Origin: an uncultured Oscillospiraceae bacterium
GTDB lineage: Bacteria > Bacillota > Clostridia > Oscillospirales > Oscillospiraceae
Assembly: GCA_947631845.1 (NCBI GenBank)
Contig: CANRMY010000003.1
Span: 22,747-86,746, forward strand
Reading direction: 5' to 3'
DNA: 64,000 bases
This document shows, one piece after another, positions 17,634 to 26,070 of the stretch (positions within the stretch are counted from its first letter, which is position 1; each line of letters starts with the position of its first letter). Both the position numbers and the translations under genes were made by a program. The notes below the pieces were generated by a model. It had not been told where the DNA came from, did no database searches, and saw only the letters and a program-made list of their open reading frames with translations.

Positions 17634-17995
17634 GTGCTCACCTCTCTTGTGCTTTGGGTTAATTCGTTTCTTGCTGTCATGAGCCGGTCGATGATGGCGT
17701 CCAGATCCTCGCGGGTGCAGGTATAGAGGTTGACGGAATCGGGGAGGAGCAGGACAGGAATGTTGCGAACACTGCGTTTGATCCCGTCGTATAAATTTCT
17801 CACTTCATCCAGGGTGACACAGTCCTGTCTGTAGGTGACAACGATCATTTCGTCCCGCGAGACTTTAACGCCGGCGACAAGCATATTGTCGCCAAGAATC
17901 CGGCTGCCGTCTATCGGGACCGCGTTTGTATAGGGGACGTAGGCGGGACTTGTATATTGGGCTGGGCTGACGGTGATGCGAGCCGGTGTACGCAC
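17630..17995 (-). CDS. hypothetical protein (121 aa)
   Basis: Not recognised. GTG start at 17995. Alpha/beta protein with MIVVTYRQDCVTLDEVRNLY and a C-terminal helix. Coupled by overlap to the 105-aa gene. Confidence 0.5.
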   Translation of the reverse strand: MRTPARITVSPAQYTSPAYVPYTNAVPIDGSRILGDNMLVAGVKVSRDEMIVVTYRQDCVTLDEVRNLYDGIKRSVRNIPVLLLPDSVNLYTCTREDLDAIIDRLMTARNELTQSTREVST

Positions 17996-18011
17996 GGTAA
18001 AACGGACCCCC

Positions 18012-18386
18012 TTACATCATTAGAATCAGGAAGGTAATCTCGATTTGCAGGATGTGGAGGAGCTGGTCGGTCACCAGGTTGATTTTGTGCCGGTTGGCCT
18101 TCAAATCGTCGACGATGCCGTGCAAAATGGAATTGGCAGACCACATGAGGAAAAACGGCAGACCCACCTGAAAACCGAAATAGGCCGCGATCGGGAGCAT
18201 GACCATGAAGGACCACGACATGGCGTGCATGGCCAGCGCCATGATCCAATCAAACCGGTACAGCCTGTCCGGCGCGTTTTTCTCCCACCAGCTCTTTTGC
18301 TTGGCGTCGGCGAGCCAACCCTGGAGGGTATAGTCGTCGAGGACGTGAAGGAAAAACATTGACAGAAGCGCGAAAATCCTACTCAT
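18012..18386 (-). CDS. phage integral membrane protein
   Basis: 124 aa with three or four hydrophobic helices. The N-terminus FFLHVLDDYTLQGWLADAKQ, followed by a Trp-rich WWEKN, is shared by a family of small membrane proteins in clostridial phages. The start ATG 18386 follows AGAGGTGG. Function unknown. Confidence 0.65.
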   Translation of the reverse strand: MSRIFALLSMFFLHVLDDYTLQGWLADAKQKSWWEKNAPDRLYRFDWIMALAMHAMSWSFMVMLPIAAYFGFQVGLPFFLMWSANSILHGIVDDLKANRHKINLVTDQLLHILQIEITFLILMM

Positions 18387-18507
18387 AAAACCACCTCTCA
18401 TATTTTTTGGATAAGCGCCCGCGCTGCGTCTTTTCATCAGCCGCCGCCAGCCCATCGCCCTGAATACGGCACTTAACTTCTCGCGCTTCCTCGCCCGCTT
18501 GGCGCCA

Positions 18508-18583
18508 TGGTGCCAACGGTGGGACTTGAACCCACGACCCCTTCATTAAAAGTGCGGTGCTCTACCAACTGAGCTGCGTTGGC
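18508..18583 (-). tRNA. tRNA-Lys (TTT) with weakened anticodon stem
   Basis: 76-nt cloverleaf with encoded CCA. Acceptor GCCAACG/CGTTGGC (7/7), D stem GCTC/GAGC, T arm GTGGG-TTCAAGT-CCCAC (5/5), anticodon loop CTTTTAA (TTT). The anticodon stem CCGCA/TGAAG has two adjacent mismatches (C28-A42, G29-A41). Confidence 0.85.
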
Positions 18584-18703
18584 GTAAATGCGGGCGGCGG
18601 ATTTCACAAAGCGCCGTTTATCCGCTCTTGTATTGCCCGACTTGTAACGGCTCTTTCGGTCTTGATCCGTCCGGCTTTCACGGATGGGGCGTCCCCCAGC
18701 ATT

Positions 18704-18772
18704 CACCCCCAGCCGGATTTGAACCGGCACTCAGTCTTAAAAGGCCAGCTCTGCCATTTGAGCTATGAGAGC
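18704..18772 (-). tRNA. tRNA-like gene with shortened anticodon domain
   Basis: Acceptor GCTCTCA/TGGGGGT pairs 7/7 using four G-U pairs. D stem GCTC/GAGC and T arm GCCGG-TTCAAAT-CCGGC are perfect. Only 19 nt separate the D and T stems (23 expected), and no clean 5-bp anticodon stem forms. The loop region CTTTTAAG could give anticodon TTT or TAA. No CCA is encoded. It is either a decaying tRNA or a tRNA-like decoy. Confidence 0.55.
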
Positions 18773-18780
18773 ATATAAAG

Positions 18781-18956
18781 TGTGCGGGCGTGGATTTGCA
18801 CCACGCATGGCTCCAATCCATGGACGTCCGCTCCATGCGGACGCGAGGAGCCTATCCCTGTTAGCGTCTACTATTGCGCGGGCCTCGATTGCGAGACAAC
18901 ACGCTTTACCACGTCCCACACGTTCCCGTGTGGCGTGTCTATTCCGCCACCGCACA
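18781..18956 (-). tRNA. oversized tRNA-like gene (Leu-type ends, 176 nt)
   Basis: The ends TGTGCGG (18950-18956) and CCGCACA (18781-18787) pair 7/7. The 5' part reads like a Leu D arm (GGCGGAATAGACACGC). The 3' part has a T arm (CGTGG-TGCAAAT-CCACG). In between are about 90 nt more than a Leu tRNA needs, including several hairpins. It could be an interrupted tRNA or two merged degenerate tRNAs. The following 18957-19150 holds hairpins but no gene I recognise. Confidence 0.4.
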
Positions 18957-19150
18957 CATTTGGCACTACAAACCGTGCCAGGTTTCTAAACCCCATAGCC
19001 TCGGCACATCCCGGATATTGGGAGGTCTACCGCTATGGCGTTATCTATATCTACCCAAGGCCGACGCTCTATTTCCGCGAAGGATCGCAGCTGTCAACCA
19101 CGACGGTGTGGGTAAATACCTTTGTTACCCCTCTAATCAAATAACGGGGC

Positions 19151-19444
19151 TCAAGGCGCCTCGGATTCTGTTGCATTTTCTGCGCCGTTGAGGGCTCGTT
19201 TTAGCTCGTCATACGTCACTGGATACCCGGTGCCGGCACCTACCAATTTGTCGATCAATTTGGCGCTGCCTGTCTGCTCGTTCCACACATTTGCCATATC
19301 TCTTATGATATCGTAGGCGGAGCGGAGTACCCCGCTGGCGTCCGTCAGGCCGATACCCAGTTCGGCCAGGCGGCCTTGTAAAATCTCCGGGTGCCCTGCC
19401 GTACTCATCACACTCTCCGGTGTTATCGTCCTGTCTGCGTTCAT
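19151..19444 (-). CDS. hypothetical protein with tape-measure-like motif
   Basis: 97 aa. Residues 30-60 (DASGVLRSAYDIIRDMANVW) resemble a motif found in tail tape-measure proteins of Firmicutes phages. The rest is unknown. ATG 19444 follows GGAGCG and overlaps the stop of the upstream gene. It is too short to be a tape measure and may be a derived regulatory fragment. Confidence 0.5.
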   Translation of the reverse strand: MNADRTITPESVMSTAGHPEILQGRLAELGIGLTDASGVLRSAYDIIRDMANVWNEQTGSAKLIDKLVGAGTGYPVTYDELKRALNGAENATESEAP

Positions 19445-19857
19445 TGGATCGCTCCTTTATCCTTTGCGTCTTGCCGCAGGACGCGCGGGTAGTATGTACG
19501 GTTCTCCATGCGGCTCTCGGCCTTTCTGGTTTTCCCAAGGGCCTCCCGGAGGAGGTTCATCATATTGCGGCCCCTTTCGCTGTTGAGAAACTGCACCAGC
19601 GGCTCCAAGATCTCACAGGTGTCCTTGTAAGCGCGGCGGAGCTGGCGGCATTTCTGGAGCTTGGTGGCCACCTTGGCCCGTTCGCGGTAATCGAGCCCTT
19701 CCAGCTCCAGCTTGTGCAGGAGGTCCTGGGTAAGCTCGTCCATGCGGTGGACCTGGTCGCCGCTCCAGGCGTAGTCCCTGACGGCGGCCTCCATCAGCTC
19801 ACACACGTTGCTGATGTTTTGGGAGAATGGGGGAATCGTAGGGGATTTCTTTGACAT
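19441..19857 (-). CDS. helical hypothetical protein (138 aa)
   Basis: Not recognised. Mostly helical, with an Arg/Leu-rich middle (RERAKVATKLQKCRQLRRAY) and a basic C-terminus. ATG 19857 follows GAGGTG. Overlaps the next gene by four bases. Confidence 0.55.
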   Translation of the reverse strand: MSKKSPTIPPFSQNISNVCELMEAAVRDYAWSGDQVHRMDELTQDLLHKLELEGLDYRERAKVATKLQKCRQLRRAYKDTCEILEPLVQFLNSERGRNMMNLLREALGKTRKAESRMENRTYYPRVLRQDAKDKGAIQ

Positions 19858-19884
19858 GGTATCACCTCGATTCGTTGTGATTAT

Positions 19885-20097
19885 TTATATTTTCTCTAAA
19901 CAGCGTTTCCACGGGGCGGCTTCATAGGCATCGTCGTAGGGAGGCCCTTGGGTTAGGACGGCAATGTGTGAGTCTGAGTTGTAGAATATCTGCTCAACAT
20001 CGGTTGCCCAACATTCCCAGTCGCTGTCACTCATGACCCTTGCGTCATCCGGAATACCGCACTGTTCAAAAATGTCACGGAGTTGCTTCGCTGTCAA
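19885..20097 (-). CDS. small acidic hypothetical protein (70 aa)
   Basis: Not recognised. Starts MTAKQLRDIFEQCGIPDDAR, then a beta-rich Asp/Trp segment. Overlaps the upstream 64-aa gene by four bases. Confidence 0.5.
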   Translation of the reverse strand: MTAKQLRDIFEQCGIPDDARVMSDSDWECWATDVEQIFYNSDSHIAVLTQGPPYDDAYEAAPWKRCLEKI

Positions 20098-20288
20098 CGG
20101 ACCACCTCCACCGTCGCCCTGTCTACCCAGTGGTAATCGAACTCTATTTCCCCGTCGTCACCCATATCTGCCGATGTGATGATGATCGGGACGGAGCCTG
20201 TCATCTTATCTATGTAATAGCCATACACCCACTGATGGGTGAACACATCTTTGGCGCGATATCGAGGCGGCGAGATGTCCTTTCCCAT
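20094..20288 (-). CDS. small protein, weakly YopX-like
   Basis: 64 aa. RAKDVFTHQWVYGYYID recalls the N-terminus of YopX-type phage proteins, but the length is half of that family. Function unknown. Confidence 0.45.
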   Translation of the reverse strand: MGKDISPPRYRAKDVFTHQWVYGYYIDKMTGSVPIIITSADMGDDGEIEFDYHWVDRATVEVVR

Positions 20289-20294
20289 AAGGCG

Positions 20295-20780
20295 TCACTC
20301 CTTTTGCATAATCATTTTCTGATGCCAATAGCCGTTGTGGATGGCCTCCGCTTTGTAGAATTCTTCCTCTCTGAAGCCGGCGGAGGAGCGGCACAGCACC
20401 TGACAGTCCTTGTGCTCCGGGATCGGGTCATCGTCAAAAACCAGGTAGCTTTCAACCTCCGGGTGCCTGGATAGCCACCGGGAGATTTCCTCTCCTCTTG
20501 CCCAGCCACGCGAAAGGGGAGTACGCCCCAGGATTTTAATGCCCTCCCGAAGGCCGCCGTTTATAAGACACTCCTTGTAGTTGCCGTCGGAACGCCAGGT
20601 GGATGTGACCACGATGGAGTAGCCGTATTTCTCGCAAAACTCGGAAACCCACTGAACGGCCTGGAGATTGTTAACCCGGTTATCGTCCGGGAAATTGTAG
20701 CGGCAGACCCATTGTCCGGAGCGCCGCGACCATATAGGGGTGTTGACTACGCCGTCGTAGTCGAGAAAAACAACGTTCAT
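20295..20780 (-). CDS. HAD-superfamily phosphatase, RNA-repair type
   Basis: 161 aa with the HAD motifs FLDYDGVV (nucleophile Asp near residue 7), VVTSTWR (motif II), and LVFDDDP (motif IV). The layout with TSTWR and DDD is that of the HAD domain found in Swiss-army-knife RNA-repair proteins. It could remove phosphates from cleaved RNA ends. The RNA ligase remnant at 23302-23936 and the tRNA genes nearby make an RNA-repair role attractive, although the two are not in one tight operon. Confidence 0.75.
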   Translation of the reverse strand: MNVVFLDYDGVVNTPIWSRRSGQWVCRYNFPDDNRVNNLQAVQWVSEFCEKYGYSIVVTSTWRSDGNYKECLINGGLREGIKILGRTPLSRGWARGEEISRWLSRHPEVESYLVFDDDPIPEHKDCQVLCRSSAGFREEEFYKAEAIHNGYWHQKMIMQKE

Positions 20781-20888
20781 TAAATCACTCCTTTGGAGCA
20801 GTATGCGGAATGGTAAATGTAGGTAAAAGCAGCTCCAAGGACAGTAATTTCGCGAGGCAGAGATGTTGTTGCATATTTTGTTTCCTTA

Positions 20889-21152
20889 CTACATTCTATA
20901 CAGGAGGCTTTCTGGCGGGACTTCATGGCCGACCTCCCATTTCTCTTTTTCTTTCCTGTAGCTTTCTATCATATTACGGAACAGACGGCATCGTAGATAA
21001 CGAGTCTTGAACTCCTCAAAGCACCAGACGCAATCACTGACATCTTTATCCGGTTCTCCAAAATTGCCACACCCTGTTAATAGGAACAACCTTTCCCGGT
21101 AGTCATAACCACCTCCGTCAACTTTATCGAGAATGAAATCAGATTCCTTCAT
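20889..21152 (-). CDS. hypothetical protein (87 aa)
   Basis: Not recognised. Cys-containing, charged helical protein. ATG 21152 follows GGAGAG. Confidence 0.5.
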   Translation of the reverse strand: MKESDFILDKVDGGGYDYRERLFLLTGCGNFGEPDKDVSDCVWCFEEFKTRYLRCRLFRNMIESYRKEKEKWEVGHEVPPESLLYRM

Positions 21153-21175
21153 GTAAGTATCTCTCCTTTACGAAA

Positions 21176-21391
21176 CTAAACTTTTGTCCACTCAAGAAGA
21201 ACGGAACGGCCATCGTCCAATTCTTGGAGTGCATCTTCACTTGTGTCTAACCACTGCTGTTCGGTCTTCCCGCACTTGGTACATTGACAGAGACAAAGCC
21301 TGAGCGGATAACCCATCGAATCCTGCTGTAAAACATTTGACCGCTCCACTATCTTGAAGTCGTGTCCGGTAAAAGGGTGCCTGTGCTTCAT
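21176..21391 (-). CDS. small zinc-ribbon-like protein (71 aa)
   Basis: LRLCLCQCTKCGKTEQQW gives a Cys cluster, with only one CxxC knuckle fully formed. ATG 21391 follows AAAGGAG. The pattern suits a small nucleic-acid-binding protein. Confidence 0.55.
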   Translation of the reverse strand: MKHRHPFTGHDFKIVERSNVLQQDSMGYPLRLCLCQCTKCGKTEQQWLDTSEDALQELDDGRSVLLEWTKV

Positions 21392-21423
21392 CGTTCTACT
21401 CCTTTCACGAAACTCGACTTTTA

Positions 21424-21615
21424 TCAATCATACGGACGACCACAAGAGCTGCTGGTCCGAAGCGTAATCCGACGCTCACAACACGGACACTCAATATATT
21501 CCTCCACCTCATGGAAGAAATTATTTCCGTCACGCTTCACATCTTCATCCGTGTATGAAAGGACCGCCCCGCAAGTACAAGTGACGGTCTTCTCTGGGTG
21601 CTTTATGACCTTCAT
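21424..21615 (-). CDS. small zinc-ribbon protein (63 aa)
   Basis: Two cysteine pairs, VTCTCGAVL and IECPCCERRI, form a zinc ribbon. ATG 21615 follows AAGGAGG. This small family is common in clostridial phages and mobile elements; function unknown. Confidence 0.65.
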   Translation of the reverse strand: MKVIKHPEKTVTCTCGAVLSYTDEDVKRDGNNFFHEVEEYIECPCCERRITLRTSSSCGRPYD

Positions 21616-21632
21616 TTTTATGACCTCCTTGT

Positions 21633-21884
21633 TCACGAAACTTTACTTTCATTGAGCCGTTTTGCGTGTGCCTTTGCTGCTGCTTCCGAGAAGTGCGCCA
21701 TCCGGAACCACTCTATTGGGGCCACAAATCGACGATACCAAGGGATGAAATGGAAACGCCACTTCATGACCCTGAAATCAAACCCAAAATATACTAAGAG
21801 CTGACCTTTGAAGCTGTATGGAGAGACATCGTAGTAGATGTTGTCGTCCTTTCCGTAGAATCTATTAACATGATATATTGTCAT
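21633..21884 (-). CDS. aromatic-rich hypothetical protein (83 aa)
   Basis: Not recognised. Rich in Phe, Trp and Tyr, with no clear membrane helix. The ribosome site is weak; TTG three bases upstream is an alternative start. Confidence 0.4.
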   Translation of the reverse strand: MTIYHVNRFYGKDDNIYYDVSPYSFKGQLLVYFGFDFRVMKWRFHFIPWYRRFVAPIEWFRMAHFSEAAAKAHAKRLNESKVS

Positions 21885-21889
21885 CAAAC

Positions 21890-22175
21890 CACGCTTTCGT
21901 CATGATTCTCACGCGGTTATCGCCTTGTTTGCCCGTGTGTAATAGCTTTCACCACCCTTGTCTGGTCACGTACCAAGGTCGCTTCTACAGGCACCAGACT
22001 ATTCTCCCCTTGGCCGGATACCGATTTTACCTTGAATCGGACGGCGCACAGTGATGTTCTTTGGTTAACGGTACTCCACAAGCCGTGTGCGGCAGCTCCC
22101 GGATAGCACGACTCATTCGTGGATGAAACCGTGCTTGCAGAACCGGTATTTTACAAGCTTTCCTTCTTTCATCTG
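21890..22175. other. noncoding spacer with hairpins
   Basis: 286 bp with no credible gene. It contains several short inverted repeats and could be a leader or a small RNA, but there is no repeat elsewhere in the window to test this. Confidence 0.35.
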
Positions 22176-22390
22176 TTATTGCGGGCGCCTCCACACGTTG
22201 CAGAACTTGCAACTAAGGTTTGAGCACTCGCCGCAGTCTTGACCGTCGGGGGATGTACCTCCGCAGTCATGAAAACCGCCCAGCTCATCGTAGTGGAAAT
22301 CACTGGATACGGTAGGATAGTAGAGGATGGAGATGTCCTTCTGGACTTGATCTCGTCCGGGATTTTGTAGGCTTCTTTTTCTGTCTCCAT
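22176..22390 (-). pseudogene. small Cys-rich protein, frameshifted
   Basis: ATG 22390 follows AAGGAGCGG and opens METEKEAYKIPDEI. After about 15 codons the sensible reading moves to the next frame (KDISILYYPTVSSDFHYDEL, then a C-terminus with five Cys ending CKFCNVWRRPQ). The span is 215 nt, one base short of a multiple of three. The Cys pattern suggests a metal site. Confidence 0.6.
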
Positions 22391-22402
22391 AGAACCGCTC
22401 CT

Positions 22403-22651
22403 TCAGCTAACTGTTTCCGGCTTATTGTCATAAGCTATCCAGTCTATTCCATAGCGGTACATCCAGAGCGAACGGCTGCTGAATTCCTGCATAACTATAC
22501 CGCTCAGTTTGCTGATGATGCCCCACCCGGAACCGGATTTGCGCTCAAGATCGCATTTCCCGAGCGTCTTGATCCACACGGGGGAACCGTCGTTCATGCG
22601 CTGACATACCTCCGCTTTTGTAAGCGAAGCAATTCTTTTCACAACCGGCAT
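22403..22651 (-). CDS. hypothetical protein (82 aa)
   Basis: Not recognised. Starts MPVVKRIASLTKAEVCQRMN, then a beta-rich body. ATG 22651 follows AAAGGCGG. Confidence 0.5.
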   Translation of the reverse strand: MPVVKRIASLTKAEVCQRMNDGSPVWIKTLGKCDLERKSGSGWGIISKLSGIVMQEFSSRSLWMYRYGIDWIAYDNKPETVS

Positions 22652-22722
22652 TGTTTCCACCGCCTTTCATTCTTCCCACTCGTTCGCCATTCTGGATGAG
22701 GCAACGGGCGCACTGACCGTTT

Positions 22723-23037
22723 TCACTCATTGCCCATGTTCTCCTTCTGCTTGTAACCACGCGTTTCTTTTCTGTAGGTACCACAAGGGTTTTGCAGATG
22801 CGCTCCGCAATATGTGACCTCGCCGGCTTCGGCAATAAAAAACTCGTGTGCTTGCAGGACGTCATATCTGGTGATTTTGGCGATATCGTGACCTGCGTAG
22901 GAACAGGATTCGCACCAGGGGCCGACGTGGCAATCCGGATTGCCGGCGGAGATAAGTTCGGCCAGGCGGGCCGTTTCTTTTTCGAGCTCTTTGTTGATAT
23001 CCTTGAGCGTGTTATATTCACTTTTCTTGATCCACAT
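22723..23037 (-). CDS. coiled-coil/Cys hypothetical protein (104 aa)
   Basis: The N-terminal 35 residues form a Lys/Glu-rich helix (NTLKDINKELEKETARLAEL). The rest has four cysteines (CHVGPWCESC and two later), likely a zinc site. I chose M at 23037. Confidence 0.5.
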   Translation of the reverse strand: MWIKKSEYNTLKDINKELEKETARLAELISAGNPDCHVGPWCESCSYAGHDIAKITRYDVLQAHEFFIAEAGEVTYCGAHLQNPCGTYRKETRGYKQKENMGNE

Positions 23038-23050
23038 CGGGCTGTGCACC

Positions 23051-23260
23051 TCACAATCCCATATCTTCCAATGTGCAGACGTAGACGCGCACACCGTATA
23101 TCCGCCAGTTTTTGCGGATAAGTTCGGCTCTTATGCCGCGCAGGCCCGTCTCTTTCATGGCTTGCGTTATCGAAGGGCCAAGAGGCGCGCCGGGGACGTC
23201 CCTCATAAACTCACCCACAAGGATACCCCTGCCTTTGATGTATTCGCGCTCTGCATACAT
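23051..23260 (-). CDS. hypothetical protein (69 aa)
   Basis: Not recognised. Gly/Arg-rich start, basic middle. ATG 23260 follows GGAGTGAAGG. Confidence 0.5.
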   Translation of the reverse strand: MYAEREYIKGRGILVGEFMRDVPGAPLGPSITQAMKETGLRGIRAELIRKNWRIYGVRVYVCTLEDMGL

Positions 23261-23301
23261 GAACCTTCACTCCTTGCGGACTGTATAAAACATCGGTTTT
23301 G

Positions 23302-23936
23302 TCACGAAAAATCCTTTGCCTTTACCTTCACGATGATCCGGCGGCCGCGGCGGTCGAGCATGTCGACAAGCGGCTTACACACAAGACCCTCCATGTTCGC
23401 TGTGCCGATAGTGGACTTGGGCTTGGTCTTGACAAAAGCCACGGCCTCCTCCAGCGTGCCGGTCATGATAACGGGGACGGCGGCGATTCCGAAGTACCTG
23501 GCGACGTCCTCAACGGCGGCGCGCTTCAGCCACAGATTCTGGCTGGAATGTACACGTCAAAGAGAATGAAGGAGACATCGCTCCTGTACGCGCCGCCGTT
23601 TTGGATTTTGGCGCCGTAGCCCTCACCGAACAGAATGACGGGCGTCTCGCCGAACTTCTGCTCAAAGAGCTGCTCGTTGACATCGCCGCCGAAAAGCTCC
23701 AAAAGCTTCGTCATGAGATGGGCTGGAATCTGAGCCGTCTCGGTACGGCCCTGGTAGGTGACGCGGTGTCCGTCCCAGACGATGCCGATGTTCGTGCCGT
23801 CGATTTTCTCCGTGCAGATCCACGGGTTGTTTTTGAGAAACTCCACCGTCTCATCGCAGTAAGAGCCCTCGATCAATTTCTTGGAGCCGTTTGTGTCGCG
23901 ATTAAAAACGGCGCGGATCTTTGTGTATTCAACCAT
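23302..23936 (-). pseudogene. RNA ligase (Rnl2/RNA_ligase family), frameshifted
   Basis: The first 130 codons carry the nucleotidyltransferase signature: the adenylated Lys in EKIDGTNIGI (about residue 43), VTYQGRTE, and the later LFGEGYGAKIQ and SFILFDVYI. At about 23545 the frame breaks and the family C-terminus (QNLWLKRAAVEDVARYFGI, MEGLVCKP, IIVKVKAKDF) continues in another frame to the stop at 23302-23304. The 635-nt span is one base short of a multiple of three. An intact enzyme would join 3'-OH and 5'-phosphate RNA ends, for example in cleaved tRNAs. Whether the break is biological or an assembly error cannot be told here. Confidence 0.8.
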
Positions 23937-24037
23937 GCCTGGTCATCCTTTCTTTCCTAACTGAATAAGCATTGTAATGTGCAGTGCATCTGCGCGGCGG
24001 GGTCTTGAGGCTCAAGGGATGCGGGAGATTTCTAAAT

Positions 24038-24340
24038 TCAAACAGGTTCTTTATAGAGCTCCTCGCCGCGGCTTGTGAGCTCCTGGCGGACCGCATCGTG
24101 GAAGCGGAGCCACCCCGGTTCGTCGATGAGGGGGTCGCCGTAGCCGCCGAGATGCTTCTGCTCGGTCATGTCCCGGTCGAAGCAGTGGAGCGTTTTGACA
24201 TTTAAACAGGGGAGGAGCGGGGTAATAAATCCGATGACGATGCCGGGCATATAGGTGCGGCGGCCAACGGCGTAACGGACGGCGCAGTTCAAGACGGCGC
24301 CAAAATCACTGCTCTGCGGGTCTATCTGCGGGTTCTTCAT
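24038..24340 (-). CDS. hypothetical phage protein (100 aa)
   Basis: Not recognised. Neutral N-terminal half, charged C-terminal half, no membrane helix. Its start overlaps the end of the upstream gene by 35 bases. Confidence 0.5.
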   Translation of the reverse strand: MKNPQIDPQSSDFGAVLNCAVRYAVGRRTYMPGIVIGFITPLLPCLNVKTLHCFDRDMTEQKHLGGYGDPLIDEPGWLRFHDAVRQELTSRGEELYKEPV

Positions 24341-24650
24341 GGATACCGGCCTCCTTGATCGCTTTTTTCAATTCCTCACGGCAGTAGTCGTGCCAGGCGC
24401 TGTGACCGTACCGCTCCTCCTCGATGTCCACCCAGGACTTTTCGGTGAGGCGGATAAAGCCGCGGCCGGTGACGCTGTTGTAGGCGACGACGCTGGGAAC
24501 GTAGGGGTAGTAGGGGACGCAGTCGGCAAGGCACGTAAGGCGCAGGGGCTCCGGGCTTTCGCCCACGTACACCTCGGAGCGCAGAACGGCGTCCAGTCCG
24601 AGGATGGAGATCTCGTCGCAAAAGTCGAATTTCCCGGAGAATTTACTCAT
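24306..24650 (-). CDS. hypothetical phage protein (114 aa)
   Basis: Not recognised. Beta-rich N-terminus, then a helical C-terminus ending in a charged tail. ATG 24650 follows GGAGAGG. Confidence 0.5.
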   Translation of the reverse strand: MSKFSGKFDFCDEISILGLDAVLRSEVYVGESPEPLRLTCLADCVPYYPYVPSVVAYNSVTGRGFIRLTEKSWVDIEEERYGHSAWHDYCREELKKAIKEAGIHEEPADRPAEQ

Positions 24651-24693
24651 CCTTTTCCTCTCCTCCTTTAAGGCGGCGTTGGTTCGACTCCCG

Positions 24694-25098
24694 TCACCTT
24701 ACACGGTAATAATCCTGCAAAATCCCACTGTCGGTTTTCACGTCCCGGTACTGATACCGCCGGGCGATGTCTTTGAATCTGACCACGTTTTTTCGCTTTG
24801 GGTTGCTTTCGCTGTAGTATGTGATCTCTCTATCAAATTTGTCGAAGAACAGCGTCAGCTCATGATCGCCGGTGTAAACGGGACTGCGTTCGGCCAGAAC
24901 GTCACGGGAGTACAGGCTGTCAGGGACGCCGCCCTCTATTAAAAGGCGCGTGACCTCCCGCCGCTCGTCGGTATCCTTGCACAAAATGCGCAGGCCGCCG
25001 TACATGAAGTCTTCGGCGAGGAGCCCCTTATCCAGACGCGCGAGGGAGCGCTTAAGAGCTGTGCGCGGTTTGGAAGACTTCTTTGAAAATTTCCGCAT
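24694..25098 (-). CDS. hypothetical protein, paralogue of next gene
   Basis: 134 aa. After a basic N-terminus it has a block RILCKDTDERREVTRLLIEG, then VPDS and a beta-rich half. The adjacent upstream gene shows the same order (VIGYKDIREATAATALLREA, then VPHG), so they are likely paralogues from a tandem duplication. They overlap by 47 bases. Function unknown. Confidence 0.5.
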   Translation of the reverse strand: MRKFSKKSSKPRTALKRSLARLDKGLLAEDFMYGGLRILCKDTDERREVTRLLIEGGVPDSLYSRDVLAERSPVYTGDHELTLFFDKFDREITYYSESNPKRKNVVRFKDIARRYQYRDVKTDSGILQDYYRVR

Positions 25099-25432
25099 CT
25101 ATCGCATACTCCGTTTCGTCCTCCCCGGATGGATACCGGGCCGCCAGCTCATCGAACATGACGCGCTCACAGTGAAAGCGTGTAAAATGAGTGAAGTAGC
25201 AGTACTCTATCCCGCCATCGCTGCCGATATAGATGATGGAGTCCCAGTGCTTCAACCGGTCCCAGTCTCCACGCCCCATCAGAATGTTTTCGGAAACACC
25301 GGAGCCGCCGTGCGGGACGCCGGCCTCCCGCAGTAAGGCCGTGGCCGCGGTGGCCTCCCTTATATCCTTGTAACCGATGACGATTTCATGGTTTACGAAG
25401 TCTCGCGCCAGGCTTTCAAGATCGATGTCCAT
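25052..25432 (-). CDS. hypothetical protein, paralogue of previous gene
   Basis: 126 aa. Layout as in the 24694-25098 product: short helix, Arg/Ala-rich helix ending in GVP, beta-rich middle, acidic C-terminus. ATG 25432 follows AAAGGGG. Confidence 0.5.
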   Translation of the reverse strand: MDIDLESLARDFVNHEIVIGYKDIREATAATALLREAGVPHGGSGVSENILMGRGDWDRLKHWDSIIYIGSDGGIEYCYFTHFTRFHCERVMFDELAARYPSGEDETEYAIDAEIFKEVFQTAHSS

Positions 25433-25465
25433 GGGTTCACACCCCTTTCAAATAAATCGCCGCCC

Positions 25466-25774
25466 TCACCGGCGGAACATCACGCAGTTGTCCACGATCC
25501 GCGACCGGAGGAGGGGATCGGTGACGCGCTCCCACGGCGTCCAGGTATAGAGGTCCGTCACGTCGCCGGTGATATCGTAGACGAGGCCGCGAATCTCTGC
25601 GCCGAAGTGGTTCATGACAGGATCGTAGACCAGGGCGGGGGAAAACGCTGCAAACCGCTCGCACAGCACTCTGGCAAACCAGTAGCAGCAGCCGCCGGTG
25701 AAGGCAGCGACGACCTGCTCCGACCGGCCTTTATCCGTAAAGCGGCTTATAAAGCCAAGGATCTCTTCGCTCAT
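25466..25774 (-). CDS. hypothetical phage protein (102 aa)
   Basis: The pattern FTGGCCYWFARVLCERF followed by YDPVMNHFGAEI is typical of a small phage/bacterial family of unknown function. Start overlaps the stop of the upstream gene (ATGA). Confidence 0.6.
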   Translation of the reverse strand: MSEEILGFISRFTDKGRSEQVVAAFTGGCCYWFARVLCERFAAFSPALVYDPVMNHFGAEIRGLVYDITGDVTDLYTWTPWERVTDPLLRSRIVDNCVMFRR

Positions 25775-26040
25775 AGCCCCAGGAAGGACATCAGCTCGGC
25801 CTCGGTGGCGGACTGTATCTCCGGCTCGTCGGAATACACGATATAGTCGATGGCCTCCGGCGGCCAGATGTAGCCGTCGCTTTCAACGGTGGTAAAAGCG
25901 TGATCGGAAAACCGGGTGGCTCGGACGGTTTGCACCGTACCGAGATATTTCTTCATGCCATCCGACATCCACCGGACGCCGGTACCGTCTGCGACAAGTC
26001 TGACTTTGGCGCCGGAATGTATATCGTCCATATTAATCAA
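25771..26040 (-). CDS. small beta-barrel (KOW/SH3-like) protein
   Basis: 89 aa. GAKVRLVADGTGVRWM followed by GTVQTVRATRF reads like a small KOW/SH3-like barrel. The C-terminal helix ATEAELMSFLGL resembles the ends of the 42951, 43425 and 36070 products. TTG 26040 is preceded by GGGTGA; ATG 26031 is an alternative. Confidence 0.5.
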   Translation of the reverse strand: MINMDDIHSGAKVRLVADGTGVRWMSDGMKKYLGTVQTVRATRFSDHAFTTVESDGYIWPPEAIDYIVYSDEPEIQSATEAELMSFLGL

Positions 26041-26070
26041 TGAAAATCACCCTTTCTTCAGGCAGATCCT

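Noticed and set aside
22677..22735. Small Cys-containing frame MSENGQCARC overlapping the 22403 and 22723 genes.
   Set aside because: It overlaps well-supported starts on both sides and lacks its own ribosome site.
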